Of a stretch of DNA of 64,000 nt, positions 44,715 to 53,593 are shown piece by piece. The translations under genes were made by a program, and so were the position numbers. This DNA comes from Dolichospermum sp. UHCC 0259 (GTDB lineage Bacteria > Cyanobacteriota > Cyanobacteriia > Cyanobacteriales > Nostocaceae). The stretch covers positions 1 to 64,000 of the forward strand of contig NZ_VIKX01000216.1 in the NCBI RefSeq assembly GCF_009711935.1, in the 5' to 3' direction. The notes beneath the pieces are model-generated. The model had not been told where the DNA came from, ran no database searches, and worked only from the letters and a program-made list of their open reading frames with translations. Position 1 is the first letter of the stretch. Every line of letters starts with the position of its first letter.

Positions 44715-45530
44715 GCAGTGAACCGACCTTTGGTCAAAACATCATTTGTTGTCGAATCTGGCCTTTGCTGTATCCCCTCACGGTCTACAGACACTTGCTG
44801 CCGTAAGAATTTCGCCCTTGCGTAGTGTTTCGTCTTCAAGGCAAGTCCGCTAATAGCGCAGCGTGGCATTAGCCATAGTCATTGTCAGAGGAAGCCCCTG
44901 CGTTGACTTCTCACTGCACGACAATCTCAGAGTTTGCTTGCGTGACCCTTGATTTAATCTAAACAATCTTCACCATGCACTCCTGATACTCAATAATTAA
45001 ACACTAAGTAATTAGATAATGGATGAGTGAGAGACTTGGTTTGGAGAACTCTCTATACCACCCACAAGCTAGAAACTGGCTTAACCACAGGTGTTTGATA
45101 GTTTAGATATAAGGTAATTTCACACCATCAGCATCTGATAACATAACGTGGCGTTAGCCATGTCTTCACCAGCAGAAACCGCTGAAAAACCCAATTCTCC
45201 CTTATGTAGAATCGGTAACAATCAGGTAAGCAGTAAAACACAGGCAACGAGGGCAAACCTTATCTTTATCATTGTAGATTTAGAGCGCACTTCTTTAAAA
45301 ATACTTCTAGATATCTAATTGGGTAATTAGTATAGCATTTAAAGATAGACGACAATTTGTGCTGAACAACTGCTAGTATCAGAACATATTCAAAATCGTT
45401 AGTGCTTAGTTCTTAGTAAGACTTTATATTGAAATATAGGGTTTTGTCTAGGGGATGGTCAGTTGTCAGTTGTCAGTTGTCAGTTGTTCCCTGACTAGCA
45501 ATTTATGTTATTAGGAAAATTTAGATAAAA
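44715..45530. other. Long non-coding gap between rnr-like and 45531 genes
   Basis: 816 bp without a supported gene. It holds inverted fragments of the CACGCTACGCTATCAG repeat family (GCGCAGCGTGGCATTAGCCA at 44852-44871 and ACGTGGCGTTAGCCATG at 45146-45162), a 52-codon open frame at 45160-45318 beginning in the second fragment, and a CAGTTGT STRR at 45457-45488. An unrecognised small RNA or leader of the RNase R-like gene could be here but no conserved structure was identified. Confidence 0.5.
45457..45490. repeat. STRR: tandem CAGTTGT heptamers
   Basis: Four perfect CAGTTGT units sit about 40 bases upstream of the next gene's start. Confidence 0.85.
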
Positions 45531-46262
45531 ATGGTTGAAAGTATGATGTTGGCACAATTCCAGAACTTGTACCCCAACGGCAGTATTATCTCAGAACTAA
45601 TAGAAATTTTTCAAGGGAAATATATCGTCCGTGTCAGTATACAACTCGAAGGCATCACCCGTGCAACGGGTATGGCAGGAGCAGAAACAGTAGAAGCAGC
45701 AGAAGACCAAGCTAGAGATAGAGCATTCACATTTCTAGGCATCAAAAATCTCCCAGTAGAAGCCACAAAATCAGCTTCACCATCAGTGACTCCACCACCA
45801 ATCAAACCTACCTTACAGGAATCAAAACCTCTTCCTCCGGTCAGCAACACCAATACACCAACATCTACACCATCCTTCCTAGAAGAGCAAATTGATACTC
45901 AAATTACAAAACCAGAAATATTCCCACATCAAGAACCAGAATATCCACCCTTAACAGAAGTTCCTCCAGTCCCTCCCAGTAATGTGACACCGTTTACCCC
46001 TCGGAGTTACACAGCTTACGAAGATGCCAGTGTCCAGTCAACCATTGGTAAAAACAAAAGACGCAACGAACCAGTTAACTTATCTGATGTTATTGCCCAG
46101 ACAGACGTAGAAATCGAGCGCTTAGGCTGGACACCCGAACAAGGAAAAGATTATCTAGTCAAAACCTACAGTAAACGAGGACGTTCGCTCCTGAGTGAAG
46201 AAGAACTACGAAATTTTCTCACTTATCTCAAATCCCAACCAGACCCCATTGCGGGATTTTAA
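45531..46262 (+). CDS. Conserved cyanobacterial hypothetical protein
   Basis: A protein of 243 residues in three parts. An N-terminal folded region (about 5-75: LAQFQNLYPNGSIISELIEI, VRVSIQLEGITRATGMAG, TVEAAEDQARDRAFTFLG) looks like a small RNA- or DNA-binding-type alpha/beta domain. A proline-rich linker (80-165) follows, then a helical C-terminal module (LSDVIAQTDVEIERLGWTPEQGKDYLVKTYSKRG, SEEELRNFLTYLKSQ). I know the architecture as conserved in cyanobacteria but not its function. ATG 45531 or ATG 45543 may be the start. It is followed by ftsX on the same strand after 116 bp. Confidence 0.65.
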   Translation: MVESMMLAQFQNLYPNGSIISELIEIFQGKYIVRVSIQLEGITRATGMAGAETVEAAEDQARDRAFTFLGIKNLPVEATKSASPSVTPPPIKPTLQESKPLPPVSNTNTPTSTPSFLEEQIDTQITKPEIFPHQEPEYPPLTEVPPVPPSNVTPFTPRSYTAYEDASVQSTIGKNKRRNEPVNLSDVIAQTDVEIERLGWTPEQGKDYLVKTYSKRGRSLLSEEELRNFLTYLKSQPDPIAGF

Positions 46263-46299
46263 ATTAAGTAGTCGGACAAAATTAAATTCACTCGTTGAG

Positions 46300-46375
46300 A
46301 GAGGGAACAGGGAACAGGGAAAAAATTTACTCCCGACTCCTATCCCTCACGCCACGCTATCAGCAAAACCTAATT
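46300..46375. repeat. GGGAACA units and dispersed repeat upstream of ftsX
   Basis: AGGGAACAGGGAACAGGGAA (46302-46321) is followed by a copy of the CTCACGCCACGCTATCAGCA dispersed repeat (46346-46375) that ends only a few bases before the ftsX start codon, so the ribosome site is repeat-derived or weak. Confidence 0.7.
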
Positions 46376-46378
46376 TCG

Positions 46379-47278
46379 ATGTTTAAATATTTTACAAAAC
46401 TAGATTACCTGTTAAAAGAAACCTGCCTGGGTTTAAAACGGGGAGGATGGATGAATTGGGCTGCTATTAGTACGGTGACTGTGTTACTGTTCCTATTTGG
46501 CTTAAGTTTACAAGTATCTTGGCAAGTAGAAACTCTGTTGAATCAATTTGGGAGTCAGTTAGAATTATCAGTTTATTTAGAACCGGGTGTGCAAGCTTTT
46601 GATCTCGAACCAGTCATGGCAAAAATGCCGGAAGTTGCTGGTGTGGAAATGATTACGAAGGAACAAGCTTGGACAAAATTAGTTAAGGAATTTGGTTTAA
46701 CTGATATTAACGGCGCTACTCAACAATTAGGTGGTAATCCTCTAGTTGACGAAATGAAGGTAAAAGCACTCAATCCCCAAGGGGTACAAAATTTAGCGAC
46801 ACAGTTAGCGAAATTACCGGGAGTAGATGTGGTGCAATATGTTGATGAAGCTGTCAAACGGGTTGCCCAGTTGCATCGAGGTTTAAACTGGATTACTTTA
46901 ACCATAACCATTATTTTAACTTTAACAGCGATCGCCGTCACCACAACCACAATTCGCTTAATTGCGATCGCCCGTCGTCAAGAAATAGAAATTATGCAAT
47001 TAGTAGGAGCAACAAGAACTTGGATTTATCTACCATTTATCTTACAAGGAATTTCCTTTGGTTTATTAGGTGGGGCATTGGCTTGGAGTTTCATTTCTCT
47101 CACCCAACAATTTCTTAACCGCTTACTCATCAATCAACCCGATTTTATCCAATTTCTCCGTTACGGCTTACAACTCACTATTTCCCAAACCCTTCTCTTA
47201 CCCCTAATTCTCTTAGGTTTCGGTGCAACAGTCGGATTAATGGGTAGTTTATTTGCCGTTCGTAAACTTGCTAAATAA
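46379..47278 (+). CDS. ftsX: Cell-division ABC transporter permease FtsX
   Basis: A protein of 299 residues with the FtsX layout: cytoplasmic start, TM1 (about 26-46), a periplasmic domain (about 47-165: ELSVYLEPGVQ, VAGVEMITKEQAWTKLVKEFG, QLGGNPLVDEMKVKALNP), then three TM helices (about 175-295), with LIAIARRQEIEIMQLVGATRTWIYLPFILQG linking them. FtsX works with the ATPase FtsE to control septal peptidoglycan hydrolases. ftsE is not next to it, unlike in many bacteria. The ATG at 46379 (MFKYFTKLDYL) is the likely start; the longer open frame passes through repeat DNA. Confidence 0.9.
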   Translation: MFKYFTKLDYLLKETCLGLKRGGWMNWAAISTVTVLLFLFGLSLQVSWQVETLLNQFGSQLELSVYLEPGVQAFDLEPVMAKMPEVAGVEMITKEQAWTKLVKEFGLTDINGATQQLGGNPLVDEMKVKALNPQGVQNLATQLAKLPGVDVVQYVDEAVKRVAQLHRGLNWITLTITIILTLTAIAVTTTTIRLIAIARRQEIEIMQLVGATRTWIYLPFILQGISFGLLGGALAWSFISLTQQFLNRLLINQPDFIQFLRYGLQLTISQTLLLPLILLGFGATVGLMGSLFAVRKLAK

Positions 47279-47280
47279 CC

Positions 47281-47304
47281 GTAGGGGCGCAGGGCCTGCG
47301 CCCT
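47281..47304. repeat. Palindromic GGGGCGCAGGGCCTGCGCCC repeat
   Basis: A strong GC-rich hairpin directly after the ftsX stop. It could act as a terminator or be a dispersed REP. Confidence 0.7.
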
Positions 47305-47384
47305 CTGTATTCTGCACTCCCCATTATATTTCATTCCCGCCTTGCTGTACTGAGAGGTTATCTATCAGTTTTCATACAAAAATA

Positions 47385-47412
47385 TAGGGGTTTAGCACTG
47401 CTAAACCCCTAC
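47385..47412 (-). terminator. Palindromic hairpin downstream of the porin gene
   Basis: AGGGGTTTAGCA and TGCTAAACCCCT pair into a 12-bp perfect stem about 40 bases after the porin stop. It fits a bidirectional terminator between the convergent ftsX and porin genes. Confidence 0.6.
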
Positions 47413-47449
47413 CTATACGAATCAATCCTGATTACTTTCTAACTTAATT

Positions 47450-49093
47450 CTAGAAAGTGAAGGTAGTCCGCAAAGTACCAACCAATTCGTTGGCGTTCTT
47501 GTCGTTATGCTCAGGATTCAAGATTACCAACACACCAGGAGTAATCAAAATGTTGTCGGAAAGCTTCATCTTGTACAGACCTTCGATGTGATAAGAATCA
47601 CCTGCTTCAAACCCTTGAGTTTTCAGATCATTAAGAATTGATCGCCCACCCTCTGTAGCACCAGTAACTTTAGGTGACTGACCAAAGATAAAACCTAAAG
47701 TGTTACCTTCTCTCAAGAAGTCTTTGAGACCTAATGTACCAGCCCAGTAGAACATTTCAGCACTAGAAGGAGTACCAACTAAGGAACTAGCTGTTGTGTA
47801 ACCTGCCCAACCACCTAATGTAATCTTCGGTGTAGGTTGTACGCTAACTTGTATACCGTAGTTGTTAGATTCACTTCTGTCGGCAGCAACAGTACCTAGA
47901 CTATTCGCTAACGCACTTCCGGTGCTTCCGAAGAAATTGGCAACACCTCTTTGATAACTATGGGCGTAGGTTAGACCAATGTTAATGGCTTTGTTAGGCT
48001 TGAAAGCCAACTGACCAAATATGGTGTTACTACCATCGAATAGTCCGCTTCCAGATGCGGGGTTAGCAGCACTATTTCTACCTGTTGCAAAATAAGCTGC
48101 GCTCAAAACAAATTTATCACTAGGTGTGACGTTCACAGTGACACCTGCGCCATCATTCGCTTGACGATAAATGGGGCTGAAACGTCCGTAGCGAGATAAA
48201 GCACCTGAACCACTGCTTCTAAAGTCAGGGTTGAAAACATTGACGTTCTCGTTCAATTCACCACCAACAGCATCAATCTTGACACGAATCTTTTGTCCCA
48301 AGTTGAAGGCGTAGTTAACTTTGTCAACAGTAACAGCATTGCCGGTAGCACCAGTGTCATAACCCAAACGGCTCATGTTAGTTCCAGTAGTTGAGTTATT
48401 ACCAACAATATTCCCCGCATTCAACCGAGTCTGCAATTGGTCTTTTCCTGTGAAACTGCTGTTCAAAGTCAACCGCACCCGGTCAGAGAAAGTTGCATTG
48501 CTGTCTGCGTCTCTTGTTGGTGAGCCAGAAGCAACTGCTACCTTATCACCAAAAGATTGGGATAAGCTGAAAATTGCTTCACCAGATAGTTTCGTGGTGG
48601 TAGAGAACTGATTAGCTTCTAGTTCGCCAGTCCGAGCTTCTAAAGCATCTACTTGACCGCGAAGAGTTGCTAATTCGGTAGAATATTCTTCTTGTAAACG
48701 CTGTAAAGTAGCTAAATCTTCCTTGCTGACCATTTCCGCAGTAGCAGTAGCAATGAGTTCATTAACGCGGTCTAAGCAGGAATTTAAACCAGCCGCAAAT
48801 TCATAACGACTCAAGGCGCGATTACCACGGAAAGTACCGTTAGGATAACCACTAACTCCACAGCTATAACGTTCAAATAAAGATTGTAAAGCTTGAAACG
48901 CCCAATCAGTAGGTTGTACGTCGGAAAACTGAGAAACGGATGTTACTTGACCCAAACTGTTGGACTCTTGGGATAACTGAGCAACACTTGTTACTTGTTC
49001 GTTAACTTGACCAGCAAAGGCACTGTTACCAGTTAGTAGGCTCAAAGCGATAGCAGGGCTAACTTTGAGGATATTCCAAAAAGCTTTTTTCAT
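47450..49093 (-). CDS. SLH-domain carbohydrate/iron-uptake-type porin (OprB family)
   Basis: A protein of 547 residues from ATG 49093. It has a signal peptide (about 1-28, ending GNSAFA), an SLH domain (about 52-110: FSDVQPTDWAFQALQSLFERYSCGVSGYPNGTFRGNRALSRYEFAAGLN), a coiled-coil trimer stalk (about 115-160) and a beta-barrel of the OprB/iron-uptake porin class to the C-terminal Phe. This is the standard cyanobacterial outer-membrane porin architecture (SomA/Slr1908-like). The SLH domain anchors it to peptidoglycan. The substrate (inorganic ions or small solutes) is not set by sequence. A terminator-like hairpin follows. The gene precedes the phosphate-signalling operon but is not clearly part of it. 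Confidence 0.88.
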   Translation of the reverse strand: MKKAFWNILKVSPAIALSLLTGNSAFAGQVNEQVTSVAQLSQESNSLGQVTSVSQFSDVQPTDWAFQALQSLFERYSCGVSGYPNGTFRGNRALSRYEFAAGLNSCLDRVNELIATATAEMVSKEDLATLQRLQEEYSTELATLRGQVDALEARTGELEANQFSTTTKLSGEAIFSLSQSFGDKVAVASGSPTRDADSNATFSDRVRLTLNSSFTGKDQLQTRLNAGNIVGNNSTTGTNMSRLGYDTGATGNAVTVDKVNYAFNLGQKIRVKIDAVGGELNENVNVFNPDFRSSGSGALSRYGRFSPIYRQANDGAGVTVNVTPSDKFVLSAAYFATGRNSAANPASGSGLFDGSNTIFGQLAFKPNKAINIGLTYAHSYQRGVANFFGSTGSALANSLGTVAADRSESNNYGIQVSVQPTPKITLGGWAGYTTASSLVGTPSSAEMFYWAGTLGLKDFLREGNTLGFIFGQSPKVTGATEGGRSILNDLKTQGFEAGDSYHIEGLYKMKLSDNILITPGVLVILNPEHNDKNANELVGTLRTTFTF

Positions 49094-49309
49094 AAATTTT
49101 AGTCTCTCACACACCTAAATGAATCCAGTTTATGGTAAAGTCCCAAGGGAACTTATACATAAATGTTCTATGGTGATTCTACATCATTAATGACAATTAA
49201 AACAACTAAATATCAAAATTTTTATACAAAGTTATAATTTATTTATGATCTGGTAAATTTGAGATTATACTCTGTTTATGGTACGTATTGATAAAGATCA
49301 ATATCAAAT

Positions 49310-49978
49310 TTACGATCGCTGACCTGTGACAATATATGTAACTCGTTGGGCAATATTAGTTGCGTGATCTGCCATGCGTTCTAAACAACGAATTGCTAGG
49401 GTTAACAATAGAATTGGTTCCAGGACTCCAGAAAAATTTTCCTGTTGGGCAAAGGTTTGATAGAGATGCTCATAAGCATTATCTACAGCATCATCTAAAT
49501 GCTTCATTCTTTGTCCACTGGTCTCATCCAAATCTGCTAAAGCAACTAAACAAGTTGCTAACATTGCCTGGGCGTGCTGGGACATAATGGCGATTTCTGG
49601 CAAAGAACTATGTTGAGGATAAGGGAAGAGTTTAATGGCAATTTTTGCTAAGTCTTTGGCATAATCCCCAATCCGTTCTAGGTCACGAACTAATTGCATA
49701 AAAGCACTTAAACATCGCAAATCTTTTTCTCTAGGTGCTTGACGAATGATGATAGTTGTGCAATCAGATTCTATTTGCCGATAAAAGCGATCTATTTTCT
49801 TATCTAATTTGGGTATTTGTTCCGCTGCTATCAAGTCACCAGCAAATAAGGCTTGATGACTAAGACGAAAGGATTGCTCTACTAAAGCACCCATGCGTAA
49901 TATATCTCGTTCTAAACGCCTAATGGAGCGTTTTATTTGCGGTAATTCATGATTTGGTGTATCAAATACAGTTTTCAC
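49310..49978 (-). CDS. phoU: Phosphate-signalling complex protein PhoU
   Basis: A protein of 222 residues, all helical, with both PhoU three-helix bundles and their E/D-rich metal motifs (LRCLSAFMQLVRDLERIGDYAKDLAK near 103-128 and AIRCLERMADHATNIAQRV near 195-213). PhoU links the Pst transporter to the SphS kinase and represses phosphate-starvation signalling when phosphate is plentiful. It follows sphS on the same strand with a 30-bp gap, so sphR-sphS-phoU looks like one operon. No pst genes are in the window. Confidence 0.93.
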   Translation of the reverse strand: MKTVFDTPNHELPQIKRSIRRLERDILRMGALVEQSFRLSHQALFAGDLIAAEQIPKLDKKIDRFYRQIESDCTTIIIRQAPREKDLRCLSAFMQLVRDLERIGDYAKDLAKIAIKLFPYPQHSSLPEIAIMSQHAQAMLATCLVALADLDETSGQRMKHLDDAVDNAYEHLYQTFAQQENFSGVLEPILLLTLAIRCLERMADHATNIAQRVTYIVTGQRS

Positions 49979-50008
49979 GCTAATTATATAAAAAGTGTAT
50001 ATATTTTA

Positions 50009-51325
50009 TTAACTATAGTCTTGGCTAGGTGTATTTGTCATGATCTGAGAGAATTGCAGTTGAAGCCACGCCCCACCTGTTTCTGGATGGTTCATGGCTT
50101 TAATTGCACCATTATGGGCAATAATTATTTGCTGGACAATTGCTAAACCTAATCCAGTACCAGCAATTCCCGTTGTTGAATTGACTTCAACTTGTGAACG
50201 ATATCGAGCTTTGTCTCCGCGATAAAAGCGTTCAAATACATGAGGTAAATCGGCAACAGCAAAGCCAACACCGGAGTCAACAATATTGATTTCCAACATG
50301 GGACCGTTATCAGTAGAAATTATGTGAGTTTCAACGTCAATAGTGGTTTGAGGGGGACTATATTTAATGCTATTATCTAGCAAGTTGACAAATACTTGAT
50401 AAAGTTGAGATTTATCTGCTTGAATGTAGATGTTTTCTAGTCCAGTATAGTTGATACTCAAAGACTGACGTTGGGCAATTGGTTCTAGAGTTTCCCATGC
50501 TGAGAGGATTAGCGATCGCACTTCCACCATTTCTAAATTTAACTGCATGGTGGGATTATTTTCCATTTGCGTCAGTTCCAACCAACTTTGCACCAAATTA
50601 ATCAGTCGGTCAACTTCTTGCATCAGCCTATTAACCCAACGGTCTAAAGGTGGTTCTAGACGGGTTTGCAGAGTTTCCACCACCAAACGAATAGCCGTAA
50701 GCGGTGTTCGCAGTTCATGGGCTAAATCAGAAAAAGAGCGATCGCGTTCCTGCTTCATATCTAGCACAGATTGGCAATTTTCCAAAAATACCCCCACCTG
50801 TCCCGTTGTCAGAGGTAAACTAGAAGCCCGCAACAACATAGATTTTACCGCTGTCATCTCCCTAGCATCCTCACAAGAAGGATGAAAAACCCATTCCTGC
50901 ACCTGTGGCTTTTGCCAATCACGAGTTTGTTCAATTAACTGATCTAATTCATAAGACCGCACCAACTCTAACAACAAACGCACCTGTCCTGGCTGCCACC
51001 TTTGAAGATATAAAATTTCTCGCGCTTGCTGATTGCACCATAGCAGTTGATTTTCCTCATCTACCTGCAAATATCCCACAGGTGCAAAATCTAGCAACTC
51101 CTTATACATAGACAATGATTGCTGCAAATCCTGTCGTTGTTTATTCACCATAAACATATCCTGCCGTAAGCGAGGTCTTAGCAGCAACTTAATATTATTG
51201 ATATTATGGGAACGAGAATTTAACGGTTGCAATAATTGCTCTAAATACCAGTTCAGGTGAACCTGTTGCCAAACCCAAAAACCAAGGCCGACAACTAAAC
51301 CCAGCAAAAATCCCAAAAAAAGCAT
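50009..51325 (-). CDS. sphS: Phosphate-sensing histidine kinase SphS (PhoR family)
   Basis: A membrane kinase of 438 residues. One N-terminal TM helix (about 1-22), a PAS domain (about 80-185: LDFAPVGYLQVDEENQLLWCNQQARE), HisKA with H203 (LAHELRTPLTAI) and a HATPase ([28 protein letters not shown]). The single TM, PAS and kinase fit SphS, the cyanobacterial PhoR equivalent. It lies 50 bp downstream of sphR and upstream of phoU on the same strand. It should phosphorylate SphR when phosphate is low, restrained by PhoU. Confidence 0.9.
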   Translation of the reverse strand: MLFLGFLLGLVVGLGFWVWQQVHLNWYLEQLLQPLNSRSHNINNIKLLLRPRLRQDMFMVNKQRQDLQQSLSMYKELLDFAPVGYLQVDEENQLLWCNQQAREILYLQRWQPGQVRLLLELVRSYELDQLIEQTRDWQKPQVQEWVFHPSCEDAREMTAVKSMLLRASSLPLTTGQVGVFLENCQSVLDMKQERDRSFSDLAHELRTPLTAIRLVVETLQTRLEPPLDRWVNRLMQEVDRLINLVQSWLELTQMENNPTMQLNLEMVEVRSLILSAWETLEPIAQRQSLSINYTGLENIYIQADKSQLYQVFVNLLDNSIKYSPPQTTIDVETHIISTDNGPMLEINIVDSGVGFAVADLPHVFERFYRGDKARYRSQVEVNSTTGIAGTGLGLAIVQQIIIAHNGAIKAMNHPETGGAWLQLQFSQIMTNTPSQDYS

Positions 51326-51375
51326 AGAAGTCGTTAGTTGGTGTATGATTCAAAACTAACAACTATCTTCACCAA

Positions 51376-52128
51376 TCACCCAAATCTGTAACCAAAACCC
51401 CTCACAGTTACAATATATTCTGGATGACTAGGATCTTCCTCCAGCTTTTCCCGTAGCCAGCGAATATGAACATCCACAGTTTTGCTATCCCCCACAAAAT
51501 CTGGACCCCATATTTGATCCAACAACTGTTCCCGTGACCATACCCGTCGGGTATAACTCATAAATAATTCTAACAGCCGGAACTCCTTCGGAGACAAATT
51601 CGCCTCTTCTCCACGTACAGTTACCCGACACTCCTGAGCATTTAAAGTGATATCTTTGTGCTTGAGAACCGGAACTTGTGGCAATGCACTTAAACGTTGA
51701 CGACGAAGTAACGCCCGACACCGTGCCACCAATTCTCGCATACTAAACGGTTTCGTCAAATAGTCATCAGCACCCACCTCCAAGCCCAGCACTCGGTCAG
51801 TTTCACTACCTTTAGCACTCAACATCAAAATTGGTACTGAGTTGCCCTGGTGGCGCAAAAAACGGCAAATATCTAGACCATTAATTTGCGGTAACATCAA
51901 ATCTAACAGCACCAAATCCAAAGACATTTCTTCAGAATTATCTTCACAATTTTTCAGATATTCTATCGCCGTTCTGCCATCACTAGCAATAATTACCTCA
52001 TAACCTTCCCCTTCCAAGGCTACAACTAACATTTCCCGAATTAGTTCTTCGTCTTCGACTACGAGAATACGGCTTGTTTGTCCAATATCTGCCCTGGCAG
52101 AATACTTAGCTAATTCACTGGTATACAT
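51376..52128 (-). CDS. sphR: Phosphate-response regulator SphR (PhoB family)
   Basis: A protein of 250 residues: a short N-terminal extension (1-20), a receiver (21-140, D76 in LLDLMLPQ, K125 in YLTKPF) and an OmpR/PhoB winged helix (about 150-248, with LSPKEFRLLELFM, the KTVDVHIRWLREKL recognition helix and VRGFGYRFG). It activates phosphate-acquisition genes when phosphorylated by SphS. The gene heads the sphR-sphS-phoU operon. No convincing CTTAACC-type Pho box was seen directly upstream. Confidence 0.9.
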   Translation of the reverse strand: MYTSELAKYSARADIGQTSRILVVEDEELIREMLVVALEGEGYEVIIASDGRTAIEYLKNCEDNSEEMSLDLVLLDLMLPQINGLDICRFLRHQGNSVPILMLSAKGSETDRVLGLEVGADDYLTKPFSMRELVARCRALLRRQRLSALPQVPVLKHKDITLNAQECRVTVRGEEANLSPKEFRLLELFMSYTRRVWSREQLLDQIWGPDFVGDSKTVDVHIRWLREKLEEDPSHPEYIVTVRGFGYRFG

Positions 52129-52575
<447 letters not shown>

Positions 52576-53559
52576 ATGACAACAGGTGCAGTTAAAGACA
52601 ACAAACAACAATTAGTACAATCCTTTCAACAAATTCGTGCTGACAGAAAAAAGCTAGATGCCAAAATAGCTACTAAACAGGAAGAAGCTGAAAAAGTAAA
52701 AAACCAGGAAATTATCGCCGCAGCTTCCACCTACACCATTGATAGTATTGTTAAAGGTTTAGCGGATTTACAGTTAGAATTTGGCAGCATTGTCAATGCA
52801 CTGGCAGAAAAATTAGCTCAAGAAAATACTAAATTAGATGAATTAAATAGAGCCATAGAGATTGAAACTCAAAAACTACAAGAACTCAGACAAATTAGAA
52901 TCGTTGCTGATACCTTAGATATTTTCACTCAAGAACATCAAGAAAAATTAAAAATTCTTGAACAGGAGACAGCAAATAGAAAAGAAGCTTTAGAAAAAGA
53001 AGCAGCAACCAGAAGGAAAGAATGGCAAAAAGAACAAATAGAATTTACAGAAAAACTACAAACCTATAATGATTTATTAGCTAGGGATAGACAGCAAGAA
53101 CAGGAAGAATATGAATATAAATTAGCCACTACTCAGAAACTGACAACAGATGCCTATGAGGCTAAAAAACGTAATTTAGAAAGAGAAATTGCCGAAACTA
53201 CTCAACAAAAACAGAAAGATTGGACTGAAAGAGAGAAATTTTTAACCGATAATCAAAAATTATTTACCGAATATCAACAACAGGCTGTGAAATTTCCCAC
53301 TGAATTGGAAGAAGCGGTTAAAAAAGCTAGAGAAGATGCGATTAAGGAAACCAGCCAAAAAGCTAAAGTTGAAGTTGACTTATTTGAGAAAGAATGGGAA
53401 TCAACTAAACAGAGTTATGAATTAAAAATTACATCTTTGGAAGAAACAATTGTCAAACAAACTGAGCAAATTGAAGGAATTGCGGCTCAATTACAAACTG
53501 CACTCAAACAGGCTCAAGATTTAGCAATGAGAGCCTTTGATAGTTCCACAAATAAATAG
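52576..53559 (+). CDS. Coiled-coil-rich protein, paralogue 1
   Basis: A protein of 327 residues that is almost entirely coiled coil (heptads rich in E, K, Q, A; runs such as KLDAKIATKQEEAEKVKN, TRRKEWQKEQIEFTEKLQTY). A shared island near residue 70 (LQLEFGSIVNALAEKL) and a shared C-terminal motif (LKQAQDLAMRAF) mark it as a paralogue of the next gene. There is no signal peptide or membrane segment. Adjacent coiled-coil pairs in Anabaena (LfiA/LfiB) form heteropolymers, and this pair could be of that kind. That is an analogy from layout, not a sequence match I can prove. It is followed by its paralogue after 34 bp and the two are surely co-transcribed. Confidence 0.75.
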   Translation: MTTGAVKDNKQQLVQSFQQIRADRKKLDAKIATKQEEAEKVKNQEIIAAASTYTIDSIVKGLADLQLEFGSIVNALAEKLAQENTKLDELNRAIEIETQKLQELRQIRIVADTLDIFTQEHQEKLKILEQETANRKEALEKEAATRRKEWQKEQIEFTEKLQTYNDLLARDRQQEQEEYEYKLATTQKLTTDAYEAKKRNLEREIAETTQQKQKDWTEREKFLTDNQKLFTEYQQQAVKFPTELEEAVKKAREDAIKETSQKAKVEVDLFEKEWESTKQSYELKITSLEETIVKQTEQIEGIAAQLQTALKQAQDLAMRAFDSSTNK

Positions 53560-53593
53560 AAAACTAACAATTTGAATAATTTTGAGGTGAATA

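Noticed and set aside
44645-44869. Minus-strand frame of 74 codons overlapping the RNase R-like start
   Set aside because: It overlaps the well-supported gene in another frame and its N-terminus is made of repeat DNA. It does not match ribosomal proteins L33 or S18, which I considered.
45160-45318. 52-codon open frame (MSSPAETAEKPNSP...)
   Set aside because: It begins inside a dispersed-repeat fragment, has no clear ribosome site and resembles nothing I know. It may be real, but support is too thin for a gene call.
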